Made by a program: the position numbers and the translations under genes. Below the pieces are notes generated by a model. The model made no database searches and was not told where the DNA came from. It saw nothing but the letters and a program-made list of their open reading frames with translations. Shown in pieces: positions 54,261 to 64,000 of a stretch of DNA of 64,000 nucleotides. Every line of letters starts with the position of its first letter. The first letter of the stretch is position 1. Origin of the DNA: Pleurocapsa sp. PCC 7319 (lineage in GTDB: Bacteria; Cyanobacteriota; Cyanobacteriia; Cyanobacteriales; Xenococcaceae); NCBI RefSeq assembly GCF_000332195.1, contig NZ_KB235922.1, forward strand, positions 4,003,322 through 4,067,321, written 5' to 3'.

Positions 54261-55421
54261 AAGAACAGTTGACTTACGCCCTCTGCGTTGTCTTACATTG
54301 CCTCCATTGGCAGTGTCTCGCGTTCCACAAGACAATATTCTTATACCTTCATCTCTGCAATTTCTAGCTGCATTAACATCTCTATCTATGCCTTGGGCAT
54401 GACAACTGGGGCAATCCCAAGTACGGATATCAAGAGGCAAACTATCAACTACATTCAGGCAATGATTACAAGTTTTTGAGCTAGGAAAAAATCTATCTAT
54501 TTGAAGAAAAACTTTACCCTCTTTCTGGCACTTGTATTCAAGAAAATTAAGGAACATTCCCCAACCACAATCATTTATAGCTTTAGCTAGTTTGTGGTTA
54601 CGGACAAGTCCTTTAATATTTAAGTCTTCGCAAACGATAACTTGGCTTTTGTCTACCAATTTACGAGACAGTTTGTGCCAAAAATCTTGACGCGCATTAC
54701 CTATCTTTTCGTGCGCTCTGGCTACTAGTCTTCTAGCTTTATTTCTAGAATTTGAGCCTTTTTGTTTGCGAGATAACTTACGTTGTTTTCGTTTTAAGTT
54801 AGCTTCGTGCTTTTTGAAATGTCGTGGATTATCGTATTTGCTTCCATCGCTAGTAATACAGTAGCTAGAGATACCAAGATCGATACCTAGCACTTTGCCA
54901 TTACTACTTGGGTTAACTTCGGGCAAGCCATCGTCAAACAATAAAGAAGCATAGTATTTATTAGTCTTGGTTTTGCTTATAGTTACTGTCTTAAGTTCAC
55001 CGTCAAACAAACGATGTAAATTAGCCTTAACCTTTCCCATCTTAGGAAAATAAAGACCAGTATCTATTACCTTGACATTTTGTGGATATTGTAGTGATTG
55101 CTTCCCATACCTGCTTTTGAAACGAGGATAACCACCTCGTTTCTCAAAGAAATTTTTAAAAGCAATACCAAGATTAATTACTGAAGACTGAAGACATTGA
55201 GAATAGGTTTCTTTTAACCATTCCGTATCCTCTTTTTTCTTCAGTTGAGGTATCCATTTTTTCATAGCAATAGCAGATATACCTTTCCCCGTTTCTTTAT
55301 AGATACGGTTATTTTCAGCAAGACAATAATTCCAAATAAACCTACAACTTCCAAAAGCTTTTGCCAATGAGAGTTTTTGCTCTAGGGTTGGATACAGTCT
55401 GACTTTCACTACGTTTCTCAT
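54216..55421 (-). CDS. tnpB: TnpB RNA-guided endonuclease
   Basis: 401 aa. The RuvC triad is complete: Asp181 in LGIDLGIS, Glu265 in VCEDLNI and Asp348 in DRDVNAARN. A zinc ribbon has CNHC (318, 321) and CPSC (337, 340). The N-terminal WED/REC-like part begins VVKVRLYPTLEQK. TnpB cuts DNA at sites matching its omega RNA next to a short TAM, keeping the element at its site. There are no stops or frameshifts, so it is probably active. The basic C-terminal tail (VRQRRGRKSTVLDAVA) is encoded by DNA that also forms the omega RNA. Confidence 0.93.
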   Translation of the reverse strand: MRNVVKVRLYPTLEQKLSLAKAFGSCRFIWNYCLAENNRIYKETGKGISAIAMKKWIPQLKKKEDTEWLKETYSQCLQSSVINLGIAFKNFFEKRGGYPRFKSRYGKQSLQYPQNVKVIDTGLYFPKMGKVKANLHRLFDGELKTVTISKTKTNKYYASLLFDDGLPEVNPSSNGKVLGIDLGISSYCITSDGSKYDNPRHFKKHEANLKRKQRKLSRKQKGSNSRNKARRLVARAHEKIGNARQDFWHKLSRKLVDKSQVIVCEDLNIKGLVRNHKLAKAINDCGWGMFLNFLEYKCQKEGKVFLQIDRFFPSSKTCNHCLNVVDSLPLDIRTWDCPSCHAQGIDRDVNAARNCRDEGIRILSCGTRDTANGGNVRQRRGRKSTVLDAVAHGANPAARVE

Positions 55422-55530
55422 GACTGTATTTTAACACATATTATTTTGTTGTTAAATGTTATCGTGGACTGGCATTCATCCCACACTGTATTGCGCTAGC
55501 AATCAGTCTGGGATGAATGCCAATTAAGCT

Positions 55531-55564
55531 AAAAAATAAAAAAAAGACAGGTGTGAAACCTGCC
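55531..55564 (-). terminator. Terminator of petC-petA
   Basis: On the minus strand GGCAGGT and ACCTGTC pair around TTCAC, followed by a long T-run. It is 33 bp past the petA stop and directly before the TnpB element. Confidence 0.88.
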
Positions 55565-55597
55565 TGAAAATTGAGAAATTCTTATCAATAGAATTGA

Positions 55598-56584
55598 TTA
55601 GAAATTCATTTCTGCTGCTTGAACGGTTTCTACTTGTTTCTTCTTAACTACAAGTAAAATTTGGCAAATCATAATACCGCCAGCAAAAGCCATCAAACCA
55701 GCAATACGAGCTGGACTTTGTAGTACAACTTCAGTATCCATTTGACCGAAACCACCAACGTTAGGATTATTAGTTAAAGCTTCACCAGCAGCAATTTCTT
55801 GTCCTTCGGTAACGATTGGTTCAGGTCCAGCTGGGATAGCATCGGTTGCTGTTCCATCTGCAGTATTGATCGTTACTTCGTAACCACCACCATCTTGAGG
55901 AGTGATAGCTGCAATTGTTCCCGCTGCCGAAGCTTTGATTTGATTATTGTTGCTAGGCTCACCAGTAGGATATACCTGTCCGCGTCCGCGGTTAGCACCT
56001 AAGTGAACTGCATACTTACCAAAACGGATATTTTTGTCAGTCTTAGGATTAGGAGAAAGCACAGGAAAAGTAATTTCTTGATGTTGATCGCCAGGTAACG
56101 GACCAACGATAACTACGTTATCATCACCTTCTTTATATTCTTGGAAGTAAACACCGCTAGTTTTCTCCTTCATTTCTTCAGGAATACGGTCATCAGGAGC
56201 GATTTTGAATCCTTCAGGCAACATCAACACCGCACCAACATTTAAGCCACCTTTAGAGCCGTCTGCTAATACCTGTTGACTGTCTAAATCGTAGGGTATT
56301 TTCACTACAGCTTCAAATACAGAGTCTGGCAATACTGCTTGGGGAATTTCTACTTCTGCTTCTTTTGATGCTAGATGACAGTTGGCACAAACAATTCTAC
56401 CTGTAGCCTCTCTAGGAGTTTCTGGAGCAGTTTGTTGCGCCCAGAAAGGATATGCTGCTGCAGATTGGGATATAACAAGATCGCTAGCGAAGAAAATAGC
56501 AACGGTAGCGATCGCCACAACGGCAGATTTAGCAATTATTTCCTTGGCAAATCTTACTATTGCCAATGGTTTTAGTGTTCTCAT
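55598..56584 (-). CDS. petA: Cytochrome f
   Basis: 328 aa from the ATG (MRTLKPLAIVRF); the frame opens four codons earlier at a TTG. A signal peptide ends before AAAYPFWAQ, and the mature N-terminal Tyr is an axial heme ligand. CANCH binds the c-type heme. A large beta domain and a C-terminal anchor (AGLMAFAGGIMICQILLVV) follow. It passes electrons from the Rieske protein to plastocyanin or cytochrome c6. It is downstream of petC (68 bp). Confidence 0.97.
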   Translation of the reverse strand: MRTLKPLAIVRFAKEIIAKSAVVAIATVAIFFASDLVISQSAAAYPFWAQQTAPETPREATGRIVCANCHLASKEAEVEIPQAVLPDSVFEAVVKIPYDLDSQQVLADGSKGGLNVGAVLMLPEGFKIAPDDRIPEEMKEKTSGVYFQEYKEGDDNVVIVGPLPGDQHQEITFPVLSPNPKTDKNIRFGKYAVHLGANRGRGQVYPTGEPSNNNQIKASAAGTIAAITPQDGGGYEVTINTADGTATDAIPAGPEPIVTEGQEIAAGEALTNNPNVGGFGQMDTEVVLQSPARIAGLMAFAGGIMICQILLVVKKKQVETVQAAEMNF

Positions 56585-56652
56585 GTGTTTGGTCAAAAAT
56601 CTCGAAAAGATTACTTTTATGAATAATATTTGTTAGTTAATTAACGCACTCT

Positions 56653-57192
56653 TTATGCCCAGTAAGGTTTCTTACCGGTACGAAAATCAGTTTCTGTCCA
56701 CTGACTAAAGACTAGTTTGTCGTCAGTCTCTTCAGCGTGAACTAGTGCCAAGGACAAAGGTGCTGGTCCTCTAACTACTTTGCCCGTCTCATCATACTGA
56801 GAACCATGACAAGGACACATGAATTTATTTTCACTAGCGTTCCAGGGAACTACGCAACCCAAGTGAGTACATACAGCATTGATACCGTAGTTACGCAGAG
56901 TTGAATCCCCTTCAATGACGACATAAGTGGGATCACCTTTTAGACCTTGAGCCAAAGTGCGATCGCCTGCCTGGTGAGATGCAATGAATTCGCTGACAAC
57001 GATATCGTTACCCAAAGCGTCTTTAGCAGTTACCCCACCACCAGCACCACCACTGGAAGGGGGAATAAAATATTTTACTACTGGATATAAAGCCCCTAAG
57101 GCTACTCCTGTGATTGAGCCAAAGGTAAGCAAATTCATAAATTGTCTGCGCCCCATATCGGGGACATCAGAGGAGCCAGAAATTTGAGCCAT
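56653..57192 (-). CDS. petC: Cytochrome b6-f complex Rieske iron-sulfur subunit
   Basis: 179 aa. There is an N-terminal membrane helix ([19 protein letters not shown]) after the DMGRRQFMN twin-Arg-like start. The [2Fe-2S] site has CTHLGC and CPCHGS with the usual Cys and His pairs. A Gly-rich hinge ([11 protein letters not shown]) allows the head to move. It takes electrons from plastoquinol. It is first in the petC-petA operon; its promoter lies in the 270-bp divergent spacer with the DUF3067 gene. Confidence 0.97.
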   Translation of the reverse strand: MAQISGSSDVPDMGRRQFMNLLTFGSITGVALGALYPVVKYFIPPSSGGAGGGVTAKDALGNDIVVSEFIASHQAGDRTLAQGLKGDPTYVVIEGDSTLRNYGINAVCTHLGCVVPWNASENKFMCPCHGSQYDETGKVVRGPAPLSLALVHAEETDDKLVFSQWTETDFRTGKKPYWA

Positions 57193-57462
57193 AACTATAG
57201 ATAAATTGTATTTTTTGTAAACGTAGGATAATGACGAGGAGATTTCTTACTCTTGATTCCCAGAAATATCCAGGGAGTTCTCCGTCTTTAAAAGTTAACA
57301 GTTGCGTGTCAGTTTTTGAAGTTTACTTAAGAGTTGTTGCCAGATAGATCTGATCGTACTCATTTAAGCTGTACTTAAAACGCAATATGAACCAATGTAT
57401 TAGATTATTACAGAGATCGAGTATCCATTCCACATAGAGTAGTTACTTTTTGAGTAAAAATA

Positions 57463-57783
57463 ATGATGACAGGCGAACAATTACACCAAATTTTATTGGA
57501 GAAGTGGGGCTGTTCTTACGATGTACAACTGAGAAAAGTCAAAGGCAAGATTTATGTTCAGGTGATGTGGAAATATCTGGAACAAGCTTCTTTTCCTCTA
57601 TCTCCCCAACAATATGCGGAAAACTTAAACGCGATCGCCAACTATGTAAATGGTTGGGGTGGAGTAGGACAACTACAATCTTTTATTGCCAAAACCCGTG
57701 AACGTCCCCGACTGGGAAAAGCCGTGAGTATTCAATTAGATTTAGGGGAACGAAGTTCCGAATGGATTCTCGATGATGCTTGA
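57463..57783 (+). CDS. DUF3067 family protein
   Basis: 106 aa, recognisable by LLEKWGCSYDVQLRKVKGKIYVQVMWKYLEQASFPL and ANYVNGWGGVGQL. This is a small soluble protein conserved in cyanobacteria and plastids, function unknown. The start could be either of two adjacent ATG codons. It is adjacent to petC in divergent orientation and 97 bp before purK; no operon link is certain. Confidence 0.85.
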   Translation: MMTGEQLHQILLEKWGCSYDVQLRKVKGKIYVQVMWKYLEQASFPLSPQQYAENLNAIANYVNGWGGVGQLQSFIAKTRERPRLGKAVSIQLDLGERSSEWILDDA

Positions 57784-57880
57784 GTTTTGTTAATAAAAGT
57801 TACGAAAAACAACAAAAATTTTGCTCGGTTTGCCCATGCCTAAACAGTAAACTTATTAATGGTTACTGACGAGAAGCAAT

Positions 57881-59008
57881 ATGAAAGGGAAACGAGTTGG
57901 GGTGATCGGTGGCGGACAATTGGCTTGGATGATGGGGAGCGCAGCACCTAGTTTGAACATAAAGTTGTTGGTGCAGACTCCCAGCCAAGATGATCCAGCC
58001 GTTAGCCGAGCAAGTGGATTAGTTCAGGCCGCCATTGATGATGCTGAGGCTACGGCAAAATTAGCAACTTTTTGCGATGTCATTACCTTTGAAAACGAAT
58101 TCATCGACCTCGAAGCCTTACAAAAACTAGTTCAACAAGGAGTATGTTTTCGACCAAGTTTAGATACCCTAGCTCCTCTTTTAGATAAATACCATCAGAG
58201 AAGTTACCTCAAAGATATTGGTGTTCCCGTTCCCAAATTTAATTTGGGTTCATCTTCCGAGGATATTACCTCAAATTTTGGATTTCCTGTAGTTTTAAAA
58301 GCTCGTCGTCATGGCTACGATGGACAAGGAACTTTTATTATTAAAGATGCTCAGGCTTTAAATATCTTGGCTCAGCACGTTCCCATTCCTGAGTTATTAG
58401 TCGAAGAATTTATTCCTTTTGAAAGGGAATTAGGCATTATTGCGGCCCGAAATGCATCAGGAGAAATTGCCCTTTATCCTGTTACCGAAACCTATCAGCA
58501 AAATCAAGTCTGTCACTGGACAATTACCCCAGCAGATATTGATGACCAGATAGCTACTAAAGTTAAAGCGATCGCCCGCACTATTTTAGAACAGCTCCAG
58601 GTGGTTGGAGTATTAGGGATTGAATTTTTTCTCACTGCCGATCGCCGAGTTTTGGTTAACGAAATTGCTCCCCGTACCCACAACTCAGGACATTACACCC
58701 TCGATGGTTGTCATACTTCTCAGTTTGCTATGCAGCTAAGAGCTGTTACCGATTTGCCTTTAGGAGATACTAATTTAAAATCTGGGGGAGCATTGATGGT
58801 TAACTTATTGGGCTTTGAAGAATCGGCATCTGATTATCTAGAAAAACGCGATCGCATTTTAGAAATTCCCCATAGCTTTGTTCACTGGTACGGTAAATCA
58901 TCTCGCCCGGGCAGAAAATTAGGTCATGCTACCGTCCTTCTCGACGCAGAACAAATGGCTCAAGCTCCATCAATTATCAAAAAAATTGAGTCAATTTGGT
59001 ACAAATAA
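57881..59008 (+). CDS. purK: N5-carboxyaminoimidazole ribonucleotide synthase
   Basis: 375 aa, an ATP-grasp enzyme. It starts VGVIGGGQLAWMMGSAA, with GFPVVLKARRHGYDGQGT (nucleotide clamp), VEEFIPFERELGII, and NEIAPRTHNSGHYTLDGC (metal and bicarbonate-carrier end of the site). It uses ATP and bicarbonate to make N5-CAIR in purine synthesis. The length is normal, no overlap. Confidence 0.95.
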   Translation: MKGKRVGVIGGGQLAWMMGSAAPSLNIKLLVQTPSQDDPAVSRASGLVQAAIDDAEATAKLATFCDVITFENEFIDLEALQKLVQQGVCFRPSLDTLAPLLDKYHQRSYLKDIGVPVPKFNLGSSSEDITSNFGFPVVLKARRHGYDGQGTFIIKDAQALNILAQHVPIPELLVEEFIPFERELGIIAARNASGEIALYPVTETYQQNQVCHWTITPADIDDQIATKVKAIARTILEQLQVVGVLGIEFFLTADRRVLVNEIAPRTHNSGHYTLDGCHTSQFAMQLRAVTDLPLGDTNLKSGGALMVNLLGFEESASDYLEKRDRILEIPHSFVHWYGKSSRPGRKLGHATVLLDAEQMAQAPSIIKKIESIWYK

Positions 59009-59142
59009 TCAGTAATCAGTCGATAATTGTTGATCGATTTGAGCAAATGTAACGAATTGCAAAGTATAATAATCAAATTAAGTCACAAAAATTTAATTAG
59101 TGACCCAAAGTACAAACCATTATTTGAGATTAGTATTTTTAA

Positions 59143-60561
<1,419 letters not shown>

Positions 60562-60695
60562 TAATATTTGTTACTTGTTATTTGCCTCTAGTAGCTAATA
60601 GGATGAGACAATGCTAATTGGCTAGGGCAACAAACATAGATAAAAATCACCCTAACTCCTGCCAAACAAAAGACAGTATCTCTGCTTGCTTCTGA

Positions 60696-61625
60696 ATGTT
60701 GCAATTACCAAAATCAAAAACGAAAAAAAAATTAGTCTCGGTAGACGAGGCATACGAACTCTGTCGTCAAATTACGGCAGAATACGCTAAAACTTTTTAT
60801 CTGGGCACTTTGTTAATGCCCAAAGAGAAAAGTAAGGCTATTTGGGCAATCTATGCTTGGTGTCGCCTCACAGACGAACTGGTAGACGGTGCCAAAGCTA
60901 TATATACGACTGAAGAAACCTTGGTGAAATGGGAACAACAGCTAGAATCTGTATTTGCTGGATACCCAATAGATGATACGGATGTTGCTCTGGTAGACAC
61001 TATACAACGCTATCCCATGGGAATTAAACCCTTTAGGGACATGATTGCTGGACAGCAAATGGATCTGGAGCGTAATCGCTATCAAACTTTTGAAGAATTA
61101 AAACTCTATTGTTACCGCGTTGCTGGTACAGTAGGCTTAATGTCCAATGCGGTCTTAGGCATTGGAACAGACTCTAATGGTGTACCTTGGCAAAAAGATA
61201 AGCCAATTTATGTACCGACAGAAGAAGCGATCGCCTTAGGAATAGCGATGCAGCTCACCAATATTTTGCGGGATGTGGGGGAAGATCTGCAGCGAGATCG
61301 CATTTATTTGCCTCTCGATGATTTACATGCCTTCGATTACACAGAAGCAGATTTATTGGCTAGGGTAATTGATGATCGTTGGAAAGCGGTTATGAAATTT
61401 CAAATCAAACGAGCCAGAGAATACTATAAGCAAGCAGAAGCAGGTATCCGCTATCTAATTCCTGACTCCCGATTACCTGTCTGGGCTTCATTGATGCTCT
61501 ATCAGGGTATCTTAAATGAGATTGAAGCCAATAATTATGACGTATTTAATAAGAGAGCTTATGTAGCTAAACATAAGAAAACTCTGTCTCTGCCAATTGC
61601 TTGGCTAAGAGCGCAAGTGTTGTAA
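60696..61625 (+). CDS. crtB: Phytoene synthase
   Basis: 309 aa. Two Asp-rich prenyl-binding motifs: DELVDG in WCRLTDELVDGAKA, and NILRDVGEDLQRDRIYL. It condenses two geranylgeranyl diphosphates to phytoene at the membrane. The length is normal. It is downstream of crtP in the same direction; co-transcription is likely. Confidence 0.97.
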   Translation: MLQLPKSKTKKKLVSVDEAYELCRQITAEYAKTFYLGTLLMPKEKSKAIWAIYAWCRLTDELVDGAKAIYTTEETLVKWEQQLESVFAGYPIDDTDVALVDTIQRYPMGIKPFRDMIAGQQMDLERNRYQTFEELKLYCYRVAGTVGLMSNAVLGIGTDSNGVPWQKDKPIYVPTEEAIALGIAMQLTNILRDVGEDLQRDRIYLPLDDLHAFDYTEADLLARVIDDRWKAVMKFQIKRAREYYKQAEAGIRYLIPDSRLPVWASLMLYQGILNEIEANNYDVFNKRAYVAKHKKTLSLPIAWLRAQVL

Positions 61626-61658
61626 ACTTTGAATGCTTGTCTGATTCTATATGAAAGC

Positions 61659-62603
61659 ATGGTGTTCACTAAAGGCTTAAATAAACAAATTAGGGTAATT
61701 GTCACTTTAATTGCTTCGTTGATCGCCTTGGGCGGTTGTGAAATCTCCCAGTCCGCTGGTTCTTCTGAGTCAATTACCCGTCAAGAATGCGAACAAGACC
61801 AAGCTTTTGTGTATGTTCCTGCTGGTGAATTTATTCTTGGTAGCGATCGCCAGGAACAAGATTTTGCTTATAGTATTTCGGCACAGGCAATTGCTGATAC
61901 GGAGTCAGAAATTACTCAGGCTGAACAAAAGTTACGGGCAACAGGTTGGTTTGATCGAGAGGCCTCCCGTAAAACTTTTTCTCTTCCAGCCGTTTGTATC
62001 GGTCGTAATTTAGTCACTAATCAAGAATATCAGCAATTTATCCAAGCCACTGACCATCAATCCCCAGGTATTAGCGCAGCAGAATATCAAAAACAGGGGT
62101 TTTTAGTTCATCCCTACTCAAAAGTTCAAGATTTTTTATGGCAGGACGGACAATATCCGACCGGAAAAGAGCAACATCCTGTGGTACTGATATCTTATGA
62201 AGATGCCCTGGCTTATGCTCTTTGGTATGGAGCACAAACAGGTGCAACCTATCGCTTACCTACTGCTAAAGAATGGGAAAAAGCTGCCAGAGGCGAAGAT
62301 GGAAGATATTTCCCCTGGGGTAATAATTGGCTAGATGAAGCAACAAATACCGGAGTAAGTGGTTTGGACTATACTAATGCGATCGCGACATTCCCCCTCA
62401 GTAAAAGTGTTTATGGCGTGGAAGATATGGCAGGTAATGTTTTTGAATACACTTCAACTCTGCAATGGCAAGGTACTCGCTCAGTTATGAAAGGATGTTC
62501 TTGGGACGATTTACCAGGTTTTTGCCGCGCTGCTTATCAACACACCCGCCCCGTTAATTCTCGCCATATTCTGTTTGGCTTTCGTTTAGTTCGGGAAGAA
62601 TAA
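61659..62603 (+). CDS. FGE/SUMF1-fold lipoprotein
   Basis: 314 aa from the ATG at 61659; the frame opens ten codons earlier. A lipobox (IALGGC) predicts a lipoprotein. After it comes the formylglycine-generating-enzyme fold: YVPAGEFILGSDR, YRLPTAKEWEKAARG, YFPWGNNW, GNVFEYTS, and FGFRLVRE. The paired Cys of copper-dependent FGE is not clear: MKGCSWDDLPGFC has cysteines in altered positions. It may be a non-catalytic or sugar-binding member of the fold instead of a sulfatase activator; no sulfatase lies nearby. Confidence 0.8.
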   Translation: MVFTKGLNKQIRVIVTLIASLIALGGCEISQSAGSSESITRQECEQDQAFVYVPAGEFILGSDRQEQDFAYSISAQAIADTESEITQAEQKLRATGWFDREASRKTFSLPAVCIGRNLVTNQEYQQFIQATDHQSPGISAAEYQKQGFLVHPYSKVQDFLWQDGQYPTGKEQHPVVLISYEDALAYALWYGAQTGATYRLPTAKEWEKAARGEDGRYFPWGNNWLDEATNTGVSGLDYTNAIATFPLSKSVYGVEDMAGNVFEYTSTLQWQGTRSVMKGCSWDDLPGFCRAAYQHTRPVNSRHILFGFRLVREE

Positions 62604-62749
62604 TTAATTATTAATTTTGCCATTGGCAATGTTGAGTAAATATTTCAGAATGACTACGCTTTTTTGCTATTTAACTGTATGGCTATATAATATTATCATT
62701 CATAAAATTTTTTCGTTTTACCAATACCAAATTAATCTCCATAATATTT

Positions 62750-63109
62750 ATGTCGCAGATACAAAGCACTACCGAGTTTCTCACTCCAGTAGCTGAATAT
62801 TTTAAGGTTCTTTCAGAAATTAGTCGGCTTCAAATTGTAAGTTGCTTAAAATCAGGAGCAATGAATGTTAGCGAAATTGGTGCTGAAACTGGGTTAGGAC
62901 AAGCTAATCTTTCAAAACACCTTAAAGTGTTGACTCAAGCAGGTATTTTATCTCGTAAGCCTCAAGGAGTAAGTGTTTACTATGAGATTAGCGACCCTTT
63001 AATTTTTGAGTTATGTGAGTTAGTCTGCGATCGCCTTTATGAACGAATGCAGGAGCAAGCAAAACAGTTTAAAAAATTCAATAGTTTCAGTTCTACTGCT
63101 AAACGTTAA
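62750..63109 (+). CDS. ArsR/SmtB-family transcriptional regulator
   Basis: 119 aa. A winged helix: LSEISRLQIVSCLKSGAMNVSEIGAETGLGQANLSKHLKVLTQAGILSRK, then VSVYYEISD. The SmtB alpha-3 metal motif ELCVCD is missing. Cys32 lies in helix 2 and Cys89 and Cys93 near the C-terminal helix, roughly as in the persulfide-sensing BigR/SqrR branch. No target gene is adjacent in the same direction. No operator is recognised. Confidence 0.87.
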   Translation: MSQIQSTTEFLTPVAEYFKVLSEISRLQIVSCLKSGAMNVSEIGAETGLGQANLSKHLKVLTQAGILSRKPQGVSVYYEISDPLIFELCELVCDRLYERMQEQAKQFKKFNSFSSTAKR

Positions 63110-63140
63110 TTGGATAGTATTGGCAATGAATCTCAGGCTA

Positions 63141-63572
63141 TCAACTAGCGCTAAATTCTGTATCTAATAGCTCTGCCAAAGCGCGGCACAGATCAATAAC
63201 AGTGACAATACCCGCTAGTCTACCAGAACTAGTTACGATCGCTGCCCCAATTTTCTCTTTAGTAATTCTAGAAATTACTGTTGTTAAAGGAGTATTAATA
63301 TCAACTACATAAGGGTTGTAAGTCATGACATGATGAACGGGAATTTCATCGGCTGCGGGGATCACTATTGCAGGACTTTTCATCCAGCGTAAGTCTCTTT
63401 CGGAAATAATACCGATAACTCGATCACCTTGTTTAATTGGTATATGACGAATATTATGATCGTGCATCAATTCTAAGATACGTGCAACAGAATCATTAAG
63501 TTCGGCAAAATAGGGGAAAGGCTGCATTAAAGTCGCAACAGTAGGCATTCTTTTATGGTCTAAAAGCGTCAT
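63141..63572 (-). CDS. CBS-domain protein
   Basis: 143 aa consisting only of a CBS pair: domain 1 from about 8 to 65 (VARILELMHDHNIRHIPI, GIISERDLRWM) and domain 2 from about 78 to 136 (HHVMTYNPYVVDINTPL, GIVTVIDLCRAL). Such stand-alone pairs bind adenine nucleotides and regulate partner proteins. The partner is unknown. It is convergent with the ArsR gene. Confidence 0.88.
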   Translation of the reverse strand: MTLLDHKRMPTVATLMQPFPYFAELNDSVARILELMHDHNIRHIPIKQGDRVIGIISERDLRWMKSPAIVIPAADEIPVHHVMTYNPYVVDINTPLTTVISRITKEKIGAAIVTSSGRLAGIVTVIDLCRALAELLDTEFSAS

Positions 63573-63706
63573 TGGTTAAGACATCTGGCTGAACTTATAC
63601 GACACAAGTTTAGACAATCCTGAAGTTAATAGACCAAGATAAATATGGAAATAATCTTAAAAAATCAAATTAGTTTAGCGATCATGCTCTTTCTCCTTAC
63701 ATAATC

Positions 63707-64000
63707 TTAGTTAACTAATTCCTGCATCAATTCCGCTACAGGCATAATTTTTGCTGCACGTCCAGCATTACTCCCCGCAAAAATAAGACCGTTCTCCACA
63801 TCTCCGCGAGTAGCTTTATCTAAGGCTTGGATAAGGCAATAGGTTTCTTTAAAGTCACGACATTTACAAGATTGCAAACAGTTAGCAATACAACGTCTTT
63901 CTAAATTTGGGTCACAGGCGATCGCTTCTTCTGATTCCCATTCCCCCTTGAATGATGGGATATGGAGCAATATGTTTACCAATACGAAGCGGTGGAAGTA
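63707..64000 (-). CDS. Nitronate monooxygenase-like flavoprotein, C-terminal part, cut by window edge
   Basis: 98 codons visible, open to the right edge. GLIFAGSNAGRAAKIMPVAELM is the typical end of the NAD(P)H-dependent flavin/nitronate-monooxygenase family. Upstream lie RRCIANCLQSCKCRD cysteines (CxxxCxC), seen in some members. The catalytic His region is outside the window, so completeness cannot be judged. Confidence 0.7.
   Translation of the reverse strand, partial: YFHRFVLVNILLHIPSFKGEWESEEAIACDPNLERRCIANCLQSCKCRDFKETYCLIQALDKATRGDVENGLIFAGSNAGRAAKIMPVAELMQELVN

Larger units (their letters stand above)
54098..55525 (-). mobile_element. IS200/IS605-family element carrying only tnpB (IS1341-type)
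   Basis: The element reads on the minus strand. Its left end is probably the hairpin at 55471-55521 (13-bp arms GGCATTCATCCCA/TGGGATGAATGCC) 50 bp before tnpB. Its right end is probably the G+C-rich hairpin region ending GGGTAGTTCAC at 54098, as in related cyanobacterial elements (from memory). No tnpA is present, so movement would depend on a transposase in trans. It inserted between the petC-petA operon and a pseudouridine synthase gene. Boundaries are by analogy. Confidence 0.7.

Overview
The window is a piece of a cyanobacterial chromosome. It carries psbA, the petC-petA pair, ndhD and ndhO, and the carotenoid genes crtP and crtB. The HIP1 octamer GCGATCGC is scattered through most genes, and the sequence is A+T-rich. 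The mix suggests a unicellular or colonial, mucilage-forming cyanobacterium, but I cannot fix the genus.

Left third (about 1-26,400): a surface-polysaccharide island. It holds an O-antigen polymerase/ligase-like protein, three GT2 and two GT4 glycosyltransferases, two near-duplicate Wzx-type flippases and a chain-length (Wzz/GumC) protein. It also has five intact sulfotransferases plus one broken one, an FkbM methyltransferase, an ATP-grasp-like protein, and a run of three small-molecule/iron-type enzymes (PhyH-like dioxygenase, cupin, Asp/Asn hydroxylase-like). Together these look like a locus for an exported, sulfated and otherwise decorated exopolysaccharide, in the same functional class as the known xss (synechan) cluster of Synechocystis. 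The most unusual gene is 11755-13680. It joins a complete response-regulator receiver domain to a Wzz/GumC membrane protein, so phosphorylation could act directly on polymer length or export instead of on transcription. The island is in flux: it contains duplicated flippases, a sulfotransferase with an internal deletion, fragments of a GT4 gene and of the receiver gene, a truncated beta-helix protein, and several families of small repeats.

Middle (27,200-46,200): mostly ordinary housekeeping genes: pgk, ndhO, infC, def, rlmD, an SLH porin, an RsbW-like kinase domain, tRNA-Cys, a four-gene amino-acid ABC transporter (Aap/Bzt/Nat-II type), PBP2, corA and a MOSC protein. Right part (46,900-64,000): cysQ, cobM-lgt, ndhD, psbA, a pseudouridine synthase, a solo TnpB insertion sequence behind petC-petA, a DUF3067 protein, purK, crtP-crtB, an FGE-fold lipoprotein, an ArsR regulator, a CBS protein and the end of a nitronate monooxygenase-like gene. 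CysQ removes PAP, the by-product of PAPS-dependent sulfotransferases, so it supports the island metabolically although it is not linked to it.

Mobile and repetitive DNA: a 93-bp MITE-like element, a repeat array inserted in frame into a glycosidase-like lipoprotein, two copies of an IS200/IS605-like end at gene 3' ends, heptamer tandem repeats, a 31-bp dispersed repeat and several large inverted repeats. Start sites were moved inward from the longest reading frame where a TTG or GTG was less convincing than a downstream ATG. All functional calls are from motifs read by eye; no database search was run.
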